This document shows positions 35,248-44,497 of a stretch of DNA of 47,601 bases, in pieces. Origin of the DNA: Acetobacteraceae bacterium (lineage in GTDB: Bacteria > Pseudomonadota > Alphaproteobacteria > Acetobacterales > Acetobacteraceae). Made by a program: the position numbers and the translations under genes. Position 1 is the first letter of the stretch. Each line of letters begins with the position of its first letter. Location: assembly GCA_027487675.1 (NCBI GenBank), contig JAIYDD010000229.1, positions 1 to 47,601 of the forward strand. Reading direction: 5' to 3'. The notes beneath the pieces were generated by a model. That model was not told where the DNA came from. It made no database searches and was given only the letters and a program-made list of their open reading frames with translations.

Positions 35248-35369
35248 GCTTCGCACCCCCTGTCCAAGGCCGGATTAGTTTAGGCTTCAAAGATTGGTCC
35301 GTCCACCGGATTGCAAGGTTGCGCCGGGGCCGAGCGATGCTTTAAGCATGAAGCAATTGCGGAGGCGGG
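35248..35369. promoter_or_regulatory. Divergent control region of the aromatic-CoA cluster, with candidate MarR operator
   Basis: 122 bases between the start codons of the flavoprotein gene (minus) and the SDR gene (plus). It is AT-richer than both genes. ATGCTTTAAGCAT (35337-35349) is a near-perfect inverted repeat with a single central base. GCAATTGC (35353-35360) is a perfect palindrome ending at the GGAGG of the SDR gene. The operon encodes a MarR protein, a family that binds such short palindromes and often responds to aromatic acyl-CoA. No -35/-10 pair was identified with confidence. Confidence 0.45.
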
Positions 35370-36104
35370 ATGGCGGACGGGACGCTCAGCGGGCAGGCGG
35401 CGCTGGTCACCGGCGGCGGCAGCGGCATCGGCGCCGCCTGCGCGGCCGCGCTGACCCGGGCCGGCGCCCATGTGACCGTGATGGGACGGCGGGAGGCGCC
35501 GCTGGCCGCCATGGTCGCGCGCGGGGATGCCGCGGCGTGGCTTGCGGGCGACGTCACCGCGCCCCCTGCCCTGCCGCGCGTGGCGCTGCTGGTGCATGCC
35601 GCCGGCGCGGCCGAGAGCGCGCCTTTCCTGGCCAGCGACGACGCGCTGTTCGAGCGGATGTGGCGCGTGAACCTGATGGGCGCGGTGGCCGTCACGCGCG
35701 CGGTGCTGCCGGGGATGCTGGAGGCGGGGTTCGGGCGCGTGGTGCACATCGCCTCCACCGCCGCGCTGAAAGGCTACCCTTACGTCAGCGCCTATGTCGC
35801 GGCGAAGCACGGGCTGCTGGGCTTCACCCGCGCGCTGGCGCTGGAAGTGGCGCGCAAGGGCGTCACCGTGAACGCCGTCTGCCCCGGCTTCACGGACACG
35901 GAGATCGTCGCCGAGAGCGTGGCGCGCGTGGTCGCCAAGACCGGCCGCAGCGAGGCCGAGGCGCGGGCGGAATTCACGAAGCACAACCCGCAGGGCCGCC
36001 TGGTGCGGCCGGAGGAAGTGGCCGCCGCCGCGCTGATGCTGTGCGGGCCGGGCGCGGCCGCGATCAACGGCCAGGCGATCGCGGTGGATGGGGGCGAGAC
36101 ATGA
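35370..36104 (+). CDS. SDR-family 3-hydroxyacyl-CoA dehydrogenase-like enzyme
   Basis: 244 residues, classical short-chain dehydrogenase. The NAD(P) motif TGGGSGIG is at 14-21, N101 in VNLMG, S129 in HIASTAA, Y142 and K146 in YVSAYVAAKHG. In the aerobic 2-aminobenzoyl-CoA route a 3-hydroxyacyl-CoA dehydrogenase acts on the ring-derived thioester; this is the natural candidate. GGAGG lies five bases before the ATG. First gene of the nine-gene operon; its stop overlaps the marR-type start as ATGA. Confidence 0.88.
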   Translation: MADGTLSGQAALVTGGGSGIGAACAAALTRAGAHVTVMGRREAPLAAMVARGDAAAWLAGDVTAPPALPRVALLVHAAGAAESAPFLASDDALFERMWRVNLMGAVAVTRAVLPGMLEAGFGRVVHIASTAALKGYPYVSAYVAAKHGLLGFTRALALEVARKGVTVNAVCPGFTDTEIVAESVARVVAKTGRSEAEARAEFTKHNPQGRLVRPEEVAAAALMLCGPGAAAINGQAIAVDGGET

Positions 36105-36628
36105 CGCCGCCGGACGACATCGTCCCGATTACCGTGGACGCCGAGACGGCGCTGGCCCATGCGCCGCCCGGCCACAAGGATGAGCTGCGCCTGTGGCTGC
36201 GGCTGCTGACCTGCACGACGCTGATGGAAGGCGAGATCCGCGCGCGGCTGCGGCGCGACTTCGACACCACCCTGCCGCGCTTCGACCTGATGGCGGCGCT
36301 GGACCGCGCGCCGCAGGGCATGACGCTCGGCGAGGTCTCGCGCCGGATGATGGTCAGCAACGGCAACGTGACGGGGCTGGCGGCGCGCCTGGAATCGGAA
36401 GGGCTGGTGGAACGCCGCGCCATGCCGGGCGACCGCCGCGCGCAGCTGCTGCGCCTGACCGCGCGCGGCCGGCGCGAATTCGCGCGGCAATCGGCGGCGC
36501 ATGAAGGCTGGATCGCGGAGCTGCTGGGCGGGCTCGATCCGGCGGAGCGTGCGCAGCTGTTCCGGCTGCTCGGCCGCGCCAAGGCGGGCGTGCGCGCCGC
36601 GCTGGCGCCGGAGGGGGAGACGGCATGA
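36101..36628 (+). CDS. MarR-family transcriptional regulator
   Basis: 175 residues. The winged helix-turn-helix core is clear: [68 protein letters not shown]. The DRRAQ wing carries the usual DNA-contacting Asp-Arg. It lies as the second gene of the operon it probably represses, overlapping both neighbours by ATGA, so it is autoregulated if its operator is in the divergent region upstream. The ligand is presumably the aromatic acid or its CoA ester. Confidence 0.92.
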   Translation: MTPPDDIVPITVDAETALAHAPPGHKDELRLWLRLLTCTTLMEGEIRARLRRDFDTTLPRFDLMAALDRAPQGMTLGEVSRRMMVSNGNVTGLAARLESEGLVERRAMPGDRRAQLLRLTARGRREFARQSAAHEGWIAELLGGLDPAERAQLFRLLGRAKAGVRAALAPEGETA

Positions 36629-37452
36629 TCACCGCCATCACAGGGCCGCTCGGCGCGTATCGCGCGCAGCACCTGAAGCTGGAGGTCGCGGGCGGGGTCG
36701 CGACGCTGACGCTCGACAGGCCCGAGCGCAAGAACCCGCTCACCTTCGACAGCTATGCCGAGATGGCGGCCATCCTGCGCGCGGCGGTGCATGACGACAG
36801 CGTGCGCGCCTTCGTCGTCACGGGATCGGGCGGGAATTTCTGCTCGGGCGGCGATGTGCACGAGATCATCGGGCCGCTGCTCGACCGCGACACCAAGGGG
36901 CTGATGCAGTTCACGTCCATGACCGGGGAGCTGGTGAAGGCGATGCGCGCCTGCCCGCAACCCATCATCGGCGCAGTGGATGGCGTGGCGGCCGGCGCGG
37001 GCGCCATCGTCGCGATGGCGTCCGACCTCAGGCTCGGCACGCCGCGCGCCAAGGTGGCCTTCCTGTTCAACCGCGTCGGGCTGGCGGGCTGCGACATGGG
37101 GGCGTGTGCGATCCTGCCGCGCATCGTGGGCCAGGGGCGCGCTTCGGAACTGCTCTATCTCGGCCGCAGCCTCGGCGGGGAGGAAGGCCTGGCCTGGGGC
37201 TTCTTCAACCGGCTGCACGCGCCGGAAGAGTTGCAGGACGCGGCCGCGGCGCTGGCGCGGGAGATCGCGGAAGGCCCCGGCTTCGCCCATGCGATGACCA
37301 AGCGGATGCTGCAGATGGAATGGGCCATGTCGATGGACCAGGCCATCGAGGCGGAGGCGGTGGCGCAGGCGCTCTGCATGACCACGCAGGACTTCCGCCG
37401 CGCCTACGACGCCTTCGTGGCGAAGCGGCGCCCCGTCTTCGAGGGCAATTGA
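36625..37452 (+). CDS. Enoyl-CoA hydratase/isomerase family protein
   Basis: 275 residues, crotonase fold. The CoA-binding strand [17 protein letters not shown] and oxyanion segments [12 protein letters not shown] and [19 protein letters not shown] are present. The classical catalytic glutamate pair is not obvious: the segment reads [21 protein letters not shown], as in the crotonase subgroup with a GxDMG motif. It would hydrate or hydrolyse the ring-derived cyclohexene-carboxyl-CoA intermediate. Coupled by ATGA to the regulator; the dehydrogenase gene follows two bases after its stop. Confidence 0.88.
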   Translation: MITAITGPLGAYRAQHLKLEVAGGVATLTLDRPERKNPLTFDSYAEMAAILRAAVHDDSVRAFVVTGSGGNFCSGGDVHEIIGPLLDRDTKGLMQFTSMTGELVKAMRACPQPIIGAVDGVAAGAGAIVAMASDLRLGTPRAKVAFLFNRVGLAGCDMGACAILPRIVGQGRASELLYLGRSLGGEEGLAWGFFNRLHAPEELQDAAAALAREIAEGPGFAHAMTKRMLQMEWAMSMDQAIEAEAVAQALCMTTQDFRRAYDAFVAKRRPVFEGN

Positions 37453-37454
37453 CC

Positions 37455-38642
37455 ATGCCCGACACGTCCTTCCTCGACTGGCCCTTCTTCGAACCCCACC
37501 ACCGCGACTGGGCGCGGGAGGTGGAGGAATGGGCCACCGCGCAGGCCGAGGCGCTGGCCGACGAGCACGACGCCGACGCCAGCACGATCCGCCTGGCCCG
37601 CGCGATGGGCGAGGCCGGGCTGCTGCGCGTGCCCTGCCCCGCCGATGGCAGGCTCGACGTGCGGTCGCTCTGCATCGCGCGCGACATACTGGCGCGGCAT
37701 GCGGGGCTCGCGGATTTCGCCTTCGCCATGCAGGGGCTGGGCACCGGGCCGGTCACGCTGTTCGGCACGGCCGCGCAGCGCGACGCCGTGCTGCCCGGCG
37801 CGCGCGCGGGGACGGCGCTGGCGGCCTTCGCGCTGTCCGAGCCCGAGGCGGGCAGCGATGTCTCGGCGCTGGCCACCGTCGCGGAGCGCGACGGCAACCG
37901 CCATTACCGCCTGACCGGCCGCAAGACCTGGATCAGCAATGGCGGCATCGCCGCGACCTACATCGTCTTCGCGCGCACCGGCGAAGCGCCGGGCGCCAAG
38001 GGCCTCTCGGCCTTCCTGGTGCCGGCCGAGACGCCGGGGCTTTCCGTCGAAGCCCGCATCGACGTGACCGCGCCGCATCCGCTGGCGACGCTCGGCTTCG
38101 ACGCGGCGCGCATCCCGGCGGATGCCATGCTTGGCAAGCCGGGCGAGGGTTTCAAGGTGGCGATGGCGACGCTCGACGTGTTCCGCGCCACCGTCGGCGC
38201 CGCGGCGCTCGGCTTCGCCCGCCGCGCGCTGGACCTGACGGTGGACCGCGCGACACAGAGGAAGCTGTTCGGCGCGACGCTGTTCGACCAGCAGATGTCG
38301 CAGGCGGCCATCGCCGACAGCGCCACCGATGTGGAAGCCGCGGCGCTGCTGGTCTATCGCGCCGCCTGGCTCAAGGATGCCGGCACGCCGCGCGTGACGC
38401 GCGAAGCCTCCATGGCCAAGCTCTTCGCGACCGAGGCCGCGCAGCGCGCCGCCGATCGTGCGGTGCAGATCCATGGCGGGCTCGGCGTGACGCGGGGCCA
38501 CAAGGCCGAGGAGCTCTACCGGGAAGTCCGGGCGCTGCGCGTCTATGAAGGCGCCTCGGAGGTCCAGCGCGTGGTGATCGCCCGCGCCGAGCGCGAGAAG
38601 CGCCAGGACCAGGAACACGCAGGTCGCACACCGGGCACATGA
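37455..38642 (+). CDS. Acyl-CoA dehydrogenase
   Basis: 395 residues, full-length flavoprotein. FAD/substrate motifs are [15 protein letters not shown] and [12 protein letters not shown] in the middle domain, [32 protein letters not shown] near the end, and the catalytic base E365 in YEGASE. It would oxidise the alicyclic acyl-CoA formed from the aromatic ring. The stop overlaps the ligase start as ATGA (38639-38642). Confidence 0.92.
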   Translation: MPDTSFLDWPFFEPHHRDWAREVEEWATAQAEALADEHDADASTIRLARAMGEAGLLRVPCPADGRLDVRSLCIARDILARHAGLADFAFAMQGLGTGPVTLFGTAAQRDAVLPGARAGTALAAFALSEPEAGSDVSALATVAERDGNRHYRLTGRKTWISNGGIAATYIVFARTGEAPGAKGLSAFLVPAETPGLSVEARIDVTAPHPLATLGFDAARIPADAMLGKPGEGFKVAMATLDVFRATVGAAALGFARRALDLTVDRATQRKLFGATLFDQQMSQAAIADSATDVEAAALLVYRAAWLKDAGTPRVTREASMAKLFATEAAQRAADRAVQIHGGLGVTRGHKAEELYREVRALRVYEGASEVQRVVIARAEREKRQDQEHAGRTPGT

Positions 38643-40285
38643 CACGGGAGAGCGGCATGGACGGCATGATCGGCGGCGCGGCCAGCGCCCATCAGGACAG
38701 CTTCGCGCGCGACAATCTGCCGCCGCGCGCGGATTGGCCGGTCTTCCTGCTCGACCGGCCGGACTACCGCTATCCGCCGCGGCTGAACTGCGCGGTGGAG
38801 CTGCTCGACCGCAACATCGAACGCGGCCGCGGCGACCACCCCGCCCTCGTGACGCCGGCGGAGACGCTCACCTACCGGCAGCTCGCCGCGCGCGTGAACC
38901 GCATCGCGAACGTGCTGGTGCATCGGCTGGGTATGGTGCCCGGCAACCGGGTGCTGCTGCGCAGCGCCAACAATGCCTGGATGGTCGCGGCCTATTTCGC
39001 GGTGCTGAAGGCGGGCGGCGTCGTCGTCGCCACCATGCCGCTGCTGCGCGCCAAGGAACTCGGCCAGATGTTTTCCAAGGCGCGCATCACGCATGCCTTC
39101 TGCGACGCGCGCCTGGCGGACGAAGCGCGCAAGGCCAATGCCCCCGATCTGCGCCACCTGGTCACCTGGGGCGATGGCGCGCTGGAGGCGATGTGCGCCG
39201 CTGCGTCGGCCGAGTTCGACGCCTGCGACACCGCGGCGGATGATGTCTGCCTGATCGGCTTCACCTCCGGCTCCACCGGCGAGCCGAAGGGCACGCTGCA
39301 TTTCCACCGTGACATGCTGGCGATCTGCGACGGCTACGGCATGCAGGTGCTGCGCCCCGAGCCCACCGATGTGTTCATCGGATCGCCGCCGCTGGCCTTC
39401 ACCTTCGGGCTCGGCGGGCTGGTGCTGTTCCCGTTCCGCGTGGGTGCGACCGCCGTGCTGCTGGAGAAGGCGCCGCCCGAGGAACTGCCGGCCGCGATCG
39501 AACGCCATCGCGCGACGGTCTGCTTCACCGCGCCCACGGCGTATCGCGTGATGGCGGGGCTTGCCGCGCAGCACGACCTGTCCTCCTTGCGCAAATGCGT
39601 CTCCGCCGGCGAAGCCCTGCCGAAGCCGGTCTTCGAGGCATGGCAGGCGGCGACAGGCCTCAAGCTGATGGACGGCATCGGCGCGACCGAGATGCTCCAC
39701 ATCTTCATCGCCGCGCGCGAGGACCAGATCCGCCCCGGCGCCACCGGCCTGCCCGTGCCGGGCTACGTCGCGAAGGTCGTGGACGAGCACGGCACGGAGG
39801 TGCCGCGCGGCACGCCCGGGCGGCTGGCGGTGCAGGGCCCCACGGGCTGCCGCTACCTCGCCGATCCGCGCCAGGCGCAATACGTGCAGCATGGCTGGAA
39901 CATCACCGGCGACACCTATGTCCAGGACGAGGACGGCTATTTCTGGTACCAGGCGCGCAACGACGACATGATCATCTCGGCCGGCTACAACATCGCCGGG
40001 CCGGAGGTGGAAGCGGCGCTGCTGTCGCATCCCGCCGTGCGCGAGTGCGGCGTGGTCGGCGCGCCGGATGCGGAACGCGGCATGGTGGTGCGCGCCTATG
40101 TCGTGCTGCATCAGGGCCAGGCGGCGGACGGCGCCACGGCGAAGGTGCTGCAGGACCACGTGAAGCGCGAGATCGCGCCCTACAAGTATCCGCGCAGCGT
40201 CGTCTTCGTGGAGACGCTGCCGCGCACGGAAACCGGCAAGCTGCAGCGCTTCGCGCTTCGGAAGCGCGCCGGCGAGGAACCCTGA
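38639..40285 (+). CDS. 2-aminobenzoate/benzoate-type CoA ligase
   Basis: 548 residues, ANL superfamily. P-loop [10 protein letters not shown] at 209-218, [11 protein letters not shown] motif, hinge region [22 protein letters not shown] and catalytic K534 in [10 protein letters not shown]. The N-terminal block ([32 protein letters not shown]) and the ATEMLHIF string are those of the benzoate/2-aminobenzoate-CoA ligase group. It activates the aromatic acid with ATP and CoA, producing the substrate of the divergent flavoprotein. An ATG is shared with the preceding stop. A TGATG joins it to the RidA-like gene. Confidence 0.9.
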   Translation: MTRESGMDGMIGGAASAHQDSFARDNLPPRADWPVFLLDRPDYRYPPRLNCAVELLDRNIERGRGDHPALVTPAETLTYRQLAARVNRIANVLVHRLGMVPGNRVLLRSANNAWMVAAYFAVLKAGGVVVATMPLLRAKELGQMFSKARITHAFCDARLADEARKANAPDLRHLVTWGDGALEAMCAAASAEFDACDTAADDVCLIGFTSGSTGEPKGTLHFHRDMLAICDGYGMQVLRPEPTDVFIGSPPLAFTFGLGGLVLFPFRVGATAVLLEKAPPEELPAAIERHRATVCFTAPTAYRVMAGLAAQHDLSSLRKCVSAGEALPKPVFEAWQAATGLKLMDGIGATEMLHIFIAAREDQIRPGATGLPVPGYVAKVVDEHGTEVPRGTPGRLAVQGPTGCRYLADPRQAQYVQHGWNITGDTYVQDEDGYFWYQARNDDMIISAGYNIAGPEVEAALLSHPAVRECGVVGAPDAERGMVVRAYVVLHQGQAADGATAKVLQDHVKREIAPYKYPRSVVFVETLPRTETGKLQRFALRKRAGEEP

Positions 40286-40686
40286 TGCCCGACATCCTGA
40301 CCGCGCTGCACCCCGAAGGCTGGCCCGCGCCGCGCGGCTATTCCAACGCGATGATGGGGCGCGGGCGCCTCGTGCTGGTCGGCGGCCAGGTGGGCTGGGA
40401 CGCGGAGGGGCACTTCCCCGCCGGCTTCGTGCCGCAGGTGCGCCAGGTGCTGCGCAACATCCTGGCCGTGCTGGCGGCTGGCGGCGCCGGGCCGCAGCAT
40501 GTCGCGCGGCTGACCTGGTATGTCGTCGACATGGACGAATACCGGTCCAGCCTGAAGGAACTCGGCCCGGCGTATCGCGAGGTGATGGGCAAGCACTTCC
40601 CCGCGATGGCGCTGGTGCAGGTGGTCTCGCTTGTCGAGCCCGAAGCGCGGGTCGAGATCGAGGCGACCGCCATCATCCCGGACTGA
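40285..40686 (+). CDS. RidA-family protein lacking the usual catalytic arginine
   Basis: 133 residues, YjgF/YER057c/UK114 fold. The family C-terminal VEIEATAII is intact. In E. coli RidA the segment FPARSCVEVARL carries R105, which holds the imino acid carboxylate; here it reads FPAMALVQVVSL, so that arginine is replaced. The protein therefore belongs to a Rid subgroup without R105 and may act on a thioester enamine or bind a ligand rather than deaminate free imino acids. Its place right after the CoA ligase suggests a role on the 2-amino-cyclohexene-carboxyl-CoA intermediate, whose amino group must be released. Confidence 0.85.
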   Translation: MPDILTALHPEGWPAPRGYSNAMMGRGRLVLVGGQVGWDAEGHFPAGFVPQVRQVLRNILAVLAAGGAGPQHVARLTWYVVDMDEYRSSLKELGPAYREVMGKHFPAMALVQVVSLVEPEARVEIEATAIIPD

Positions 40687-40729
40687 CCGCGGCCGCCGGG
40701 GCCGCGTTGCAAGAACAGGAGAGACAACC

Positions 40730-41722
40730 GTGACCAGCATCGCCCTGCCCCGCCGCGGCGCGCTTGCCGCGCTGGCGGTCCTCGCCGCGCCGCGCCTCGT
40801 CCAGGCGCAGCCGCGCCCGGCGGTGGACCGCACCGCGCGGATGATCGTCGGCTACCCGCCGGGCGGCCCGACCGACACCATCGCGCGCCTGGTCGCCGAA
40901 AGGCTGCGCGGCAGCTACGCGCCGCAGGTGATCGTGGAGAACCGCCCCGGTGCCGCCGGGCGCCTCGGCGTGGAAGCCGCCAAGGCCGCGGCACCGGACG
41001 GCACGACGCTGCTGATGACGCCAGCGACCGTGATGACGATCTTCCCGCATGTCTATCCGCGCACCACGCGCTACGACGCGCTGGCGGATTTCGTGCCGGT
41101 CAGCCCGGTCTGCGCCTCGCCCTATGCCTTCGCCGTGCGCGCGGACCATCCGGCGCGCGACATCGCGGGCTTCGCAGCCTGGGCGCGCACGCAACGCGAC
41201 GGCGCACATTTCGGCAGCCCCGCCGCCGGCGCCGGCCCGCATTTCGTGGGCGAGAAGCTGGCGCGCAACCTCGGCGTCAGGCTGACCCATGTGCCCTATC
41301 GCGGCACCGCGCCGCTGCTCCAGGACGCGCTGGCCGGCCAGGTGCCGGCGATCTGCCTGCAGGTGGGCGACGCGGCGGAACTGCACCGTGGCGGCCAGCT
41401 GCGCATCCTCGGCGTCACCGCGGAAGCGCGCCTGCCCACGCTGCCCGACGTGCCGGTCTTCGCCGAACTCGGCCAGCCCGACATGACCGGCGAGGAATGG
41501 TTCGGCATCCTTCTGCCCGCGCGCACGCCGCAGCCGATCGTCGAAGGGCTGCACGCCGCGATCCTGTCGGCCACCGCGACGCCGGAACTGCGTGACGCAC
41601 TGGCGCGGCAGATGTTCCGCATCTTCACCACCACGCCCGCCGCCTTCGCCGAGCTGATCCGCACAGAGCGCGCGGCCTGGGCGCCGGTTGTCCGCGCCTC
41701 CGGCTTCACCGCGGACGAATAG
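40730..41722 (+). CDS. Tripartite tricarboxylate transporter (TctC/Bug) substrate-binding protein
   Basis: 330 residues from a GTG start with AGGAGAG seven bases upstream. The signal sequence MTSIALPRRGALAALAVLAAPRLVQAQ exports it to the periplasm. The Bug motifs VGYPPGGPTDTIARLVAERL, VENRPGAAG and THVPYRGTAPLLQDALAGQV are clear. No TctA or TctB membrane partner is in the window, so it must share a transporter encoded elsewhere or act as a sensor. Its place in the cluster suggests binding of the aromatic or dicarboxylic substrate. Confidence 0.9.
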   Translation: MTSIALPRRGALAALAVLAAPRLVQAQPRPAVDRTARMIVGYPPGGPTDTIARLVAERLRGSYAPQVIVENRPGAAGRLGVEAAKAAAPDGTTLLMTPATVMTIFPHVYPRTTRYDALADFVPVSPVCASPYAFAVRADHPARDIAGFAAWARTQRDGAHFGSPAAGAGPHFVGEKLARNLGVRLTHVPYRGTAPLLQDALAGQVPAICLQVGDAAELHRGGQLRILGVTAEARLPTLPDVPVFAELGQPDMTGEEWFGILLPARTPQPIVEGLHAAILSATATPELRDALARQMFRIFTTTPAAFAELIRTERAAWAPVVRASGFTADE

Positions 41723-41732
41723 GCGCCACGCC

Positions 41733-42941
41733 ATGACGCAGCCCGCGGAGATCCCCTATGGCAGCTGGTGGTGCACGCCCTTCGCGAAGTGGCAGGGCGG
41801 CCTCTCGCACCTGCATGCGCTGAAGTTCGCGGCGGCGACGGCGCGCGCGGCGCTCGACAGGATCGGCCTGCCGGCGGAGGCGATCGATCTCGGCGTGCTC
41901 GGCACCACCGTGCCGCAGGAAGCGTCCTTCTACGGGCTGCCATGGCTCACCGGCATGATGGGGCTGCCGGGCGTCGCGGGGCCGACGGTGGCGCAGGCCT
42001 GCGCCACCTCCGCGCGCTGCCTGTCGCTGGCCGCCGGCGCGGTGGCGACCGGGGAGGCGCGCTGCGTGCTGGTGGTGGCGGCCGACCGCACCTCCAACGG
42101 GCCGCATCTCTACCACCCGGATCCGCACGGGCCGGGCGGGACGGGGGCGAAGGAGGATTGGGTGCTCGACAACTTCGGGCGCGACCCCTTCGCGGATGCG
42201 GCGATGGTGCAGACGGCCGAGAACGTCGCGCGGCGCTACGACATCGGCACCGCGGAGCAGCACGCGATGGTGCTGCTGCGCGATGCGCAGTACCGCAGCG
42301 CCCTGGCGCATGACCACGCCTTCCAGCGCCGCTACATGACGCTGCCCTTCCGCGTGCCCGGCCCGCGCGGCAAGGGCGAGGTGGTGCTGGCGGGCGACGA
42401 GGGCGTCACCGCCTCCACCGCGGAAGGTCTGGGGCGGCTGCGCCCCGTGCTGCCCGGCGGCACCGTCACCTTTGGCGGCCAGACGCATCCGGCGGATGGC
42501 AATGCGGGGTTGCTGGTGGCGGATGCGGCGCGCGCGGCGGAGCTTTCGCGCGACCGCGCCATCCGCGTGCGCCTCCTCGGCTTCGGCCAGGCGCGCGTCG
42601 AGCCCGGGCACATGCCGATGGCACCCGTGCCCGCGGCGCGTCGCGCGCTGGACGCCGCGGGAATCGGGATCTGTGACGTGGACGCCGTCACCACGCACAA
42701 CCCCTTCGCGGTGAACGACATCGTCTTCGTGCGCGACACCGGCTTTCCGGCCGGGCGCATGAACCAGCGCGGATGCTCGCTGATCTGGGGGCATCCGCAG
42801 GGCCCGACCGGGCTGCGCGCGACGATCGAGCTGATCGAGACGCTCGCCGAACGCGGCGGCGGCATCGGCCTCTTCGCCGGCTGCGCCGCCGGCGACACCG
42901 GCATGGCGCTGGTGCTGCGCGTCGAGGATGCGCGCCGATGA
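41733..42941 (+). CDS. Thiolase-family protein
   Basis: 402 residues. The acyl-accepting cysteine is C90 in VAQACATSARC. H354 in IWGHPQGPTG and C384 in AGCAAGDTGMA are the other catalytic residues. The usual NEAF block is HNPF (H322), a variant seen in divergent thiolases. It could perform the last thiolytic cleavage of the ring-opened product, or condense acyl-CoA units. It lies 11 bp after the binding-protein gene, and its stop overlaps the second synthetase start as ATGA. Confidence 0.88.
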   Translation: MTQPAEIPYGSWWCTPFAKWQGGLSHLHALKFAAATARAALDRIGLPAEAIDLGVLGTTVPQEASFYGLPWLTGMMGLPGVAGPTVAQACATSARCLSLAAGAVATGEARCVLVVAADRTSNGPHLYHPDPHGPGGTGAKEDWVLDNFGRDPFADAAMVQTAENVARRYDIGTAEQHAMVLLRDAQYRSALAHDHAFQRRYMTLPFRVPGPRGKGEVVLAGDEGVTASTAEGLGRLRPVLPGGTVTFGGQTHPADGNAGLLVADAARAAELSRDRAIRVRLLGFGQARVEPGHMPMAPVPAARRALDAAGIGICDVDAVTTHNPFAVNDIVFVRDTGFPAGRMNQRGCSLIWGHPQGPTGLRATIELIETLAERGGGIGLFAGCAAGDTGMALVLRVEDARR

Positions 42942-44470
42942 CGCCCGCGATGCCGGCCATCCACCCGACCGTCGTGCACATGCTGGCCGCGGCGGCGGAG
43001 GCCGCGCCCGACCATGACGCGCTGGTCTGCGGCGCGGAGCGGCTGAGCTACGCGGCGTATGCGCGCTGCGTCGCCGCCTTCGCGCGGGAACTGGTGGCGA
43101 TGGGCGCGCGCGGCGAACGCGTGGCCGTGGTGCTCGGCAATTCGCCGGACATCGCCATCGCGACCTTCGCCGCCCATGCCGCGGGCGCGCAATGCGTCGC
43201 GCTGAACCCGGCCTACACGCGGCACGAGCTGGCGCCGATCCTGGCGGATGCCGCGCCGCGCATCGCGGTCGTGGAGGCCGGTGGCACGGCCGACGACGCG
43301 GCGCTGCTGGACGGTGCCGGCCTGCGCCACGTGGTGCGCGTCGGCGCCGGCGCGCGGCGCCTGACCGCGTGGCGAGACACATCGCTGCCCGGCCTGACAC
43401 CGGACCTTCTGCCCGACCCCGACGCGCTGGCGACGCTGCAATTCACCGGCGGCACAACCGGCCGGTCGAAGGGCGTGGAGCTGACGCACCGCGCCGTCAG
43501 CACCAACATCGCGCAGCGGGAGGCGCTGCTGCCCACGCGCCCGGGCGCGGAACGCGTGCTGTCGGTTGCACCGCTCTACCACGTCTATGCGGTCGCGATG
43601 GGGCTGCACCTGGCGGCCCATGCGCGTTCCACGCTCGTCATCATGCCGCGCTACCGTGCCGACGACCTGCTCGCGCTGCTGGAGGCGGAGCGCATCACCC
43701 TCTTCGCCGGCAACCCGACGCTGTTCACCGGGCTGATGGCGTCACCGCGCTTCGCCACGCTCGACGCACCGTCGCTTCGCCTTTGCTATTCAGGTTCCGC
43801 CGCGCTGCCGGAAGCGACGCTTCGCGCCTTCGAAGCCGCAACCGGCGTGCCGATCTGCGAAGGCTATGGCCAGACAGAGGCCGGGCCGGTGCTGACCTAC
43901 AACCCTGCCGAGGGCCTGCGCAAACCCGGGAGCGTCGGCATCCCCCTGCCGCTGACCGAGGTGCAGGTGGTGGACATCGAAACCGGCACGCGCGTGCTGC
44001 CGCCAGGCGAGGCCGGGCAGATCCGCGCCCGCGGCCCGCAGATCATGTCCGGCTATCGCGGCCTGCCGGCCGAGACCGAGGCGGCGCTGCGCGATGGCTG
44101 GCTCTGGACCGGCGATGTCGGCGTCTTCGACGCCGACGGCTACCTGACGATCCGCGACCGGCTGAAGGAGATGATCATCTCCGGCGGCTTCAACGTCTAT
44201 CCGCGCGAGGTGGAAGAGGTGCTGCACCGCCACCCCGACGTGCTGGAAGCCGCGGTCTATGGCCGCCCCGACGCCTACCGTGGCGAGGCGGCGGAGGCGG
44301 TGGTGGCGCTGCGCGCGGGCGCGGCTGCCTCGGCCGAGGAACTGCTGGCGCATCTCCGCGACCATCTGGCGCGCTACAAGGTTCCGGCGGCGCTGCATGT
44401 CGTGGACAGGCTGCCGCGCACCGCGATCGGCAAGGTGGACAAGCTGGCGCTCAGGCGCCGCGGCGGCTGA
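42938..44470 (+). CDS. Second AMP-forming acyl-CoA synthetase
   Basis: 510 residues, ANL superfamily. P-loop TGGTTGRSKG at 170-179, YGQTEAGPVLTYNP, WLWTGDVGVFDADGYLTIRDRLKEMIISGGFNVYPREVEEVL and catalytic K499 in RTAIGKVDKLAL. The sequence is closer to medium/long-chain or general fatty acid-CoA ligases than to the first ligase of the cluster, so it likely activates a different acid, for example a ring-cleavage product or a related side-chain acid. Last gene of the operon. Confidence 0.9.
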   Translation: MTPAMPAIHPTVVHMLAAAAEAAPDHDALVCGAERLSYAAYARCVAAFARELVAMGARGERVAVVLGNSPDIAIATFAAHAAGAQCVALNPAYTRHELAPILADAAPRIAVVEAGGTADDAALLDGAGLRHVVRVGAGARRLTAWRDTSLPGLTPDLLPDPDALATLQFTGGTTGRSKGVELTHRAVSTNIAQREALLPTRPGAERVLSVAPLYHVYAVAMGLHLAAHARSTLVIMPRYRADDLLALLEAERITLFAGNPTLFTGLMASPRFATLDAPSLRLCYSGSAALPEATLRAFEAATGVPICEGYGQTEAGPVLTYNPAEGLRKPGSVGIPLPLTEVQVVDIETGTRVLPPGEAGQIRARGPQIMSGYRGLPAETEAALRDGWLWTGDVGVFDADGYLTIRDRLKEMIISGGFNVYPREVEEVLHRHPDVLEAAVYGRPDAYRGEAAEAVVALRAGAAASAEELLAHLRDHLARYKVPAALHVVDRLPRTAIGKVDKLALRRRGG

Positions 44471-44474
44471 GCGC

Positions 44475-44497
44475 CGCGTCGCGACCCCTGCGACGCG
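44475..44497 (+). terminator. Hairpin after the last gene of the catabolic operon
   Basis: CGCGTCGC and GCGACGCG form a perfect 8-bp stem around a 7-base loop, starting five bases past the TGA at 44470. There is no T run, so Rho may be needed. The rest of 44498-44710 holds no gene I can support. Confidence 0.45.

Noticed and set aside
36625-37452. Enoyl-CoA hydratase as an inactive enzyme because the usual glutamate pair is not evident
   Set aside because: The GxDMG arrangement is found in a large crotonase subgroup with activity, so loss of function cannot be claimed.
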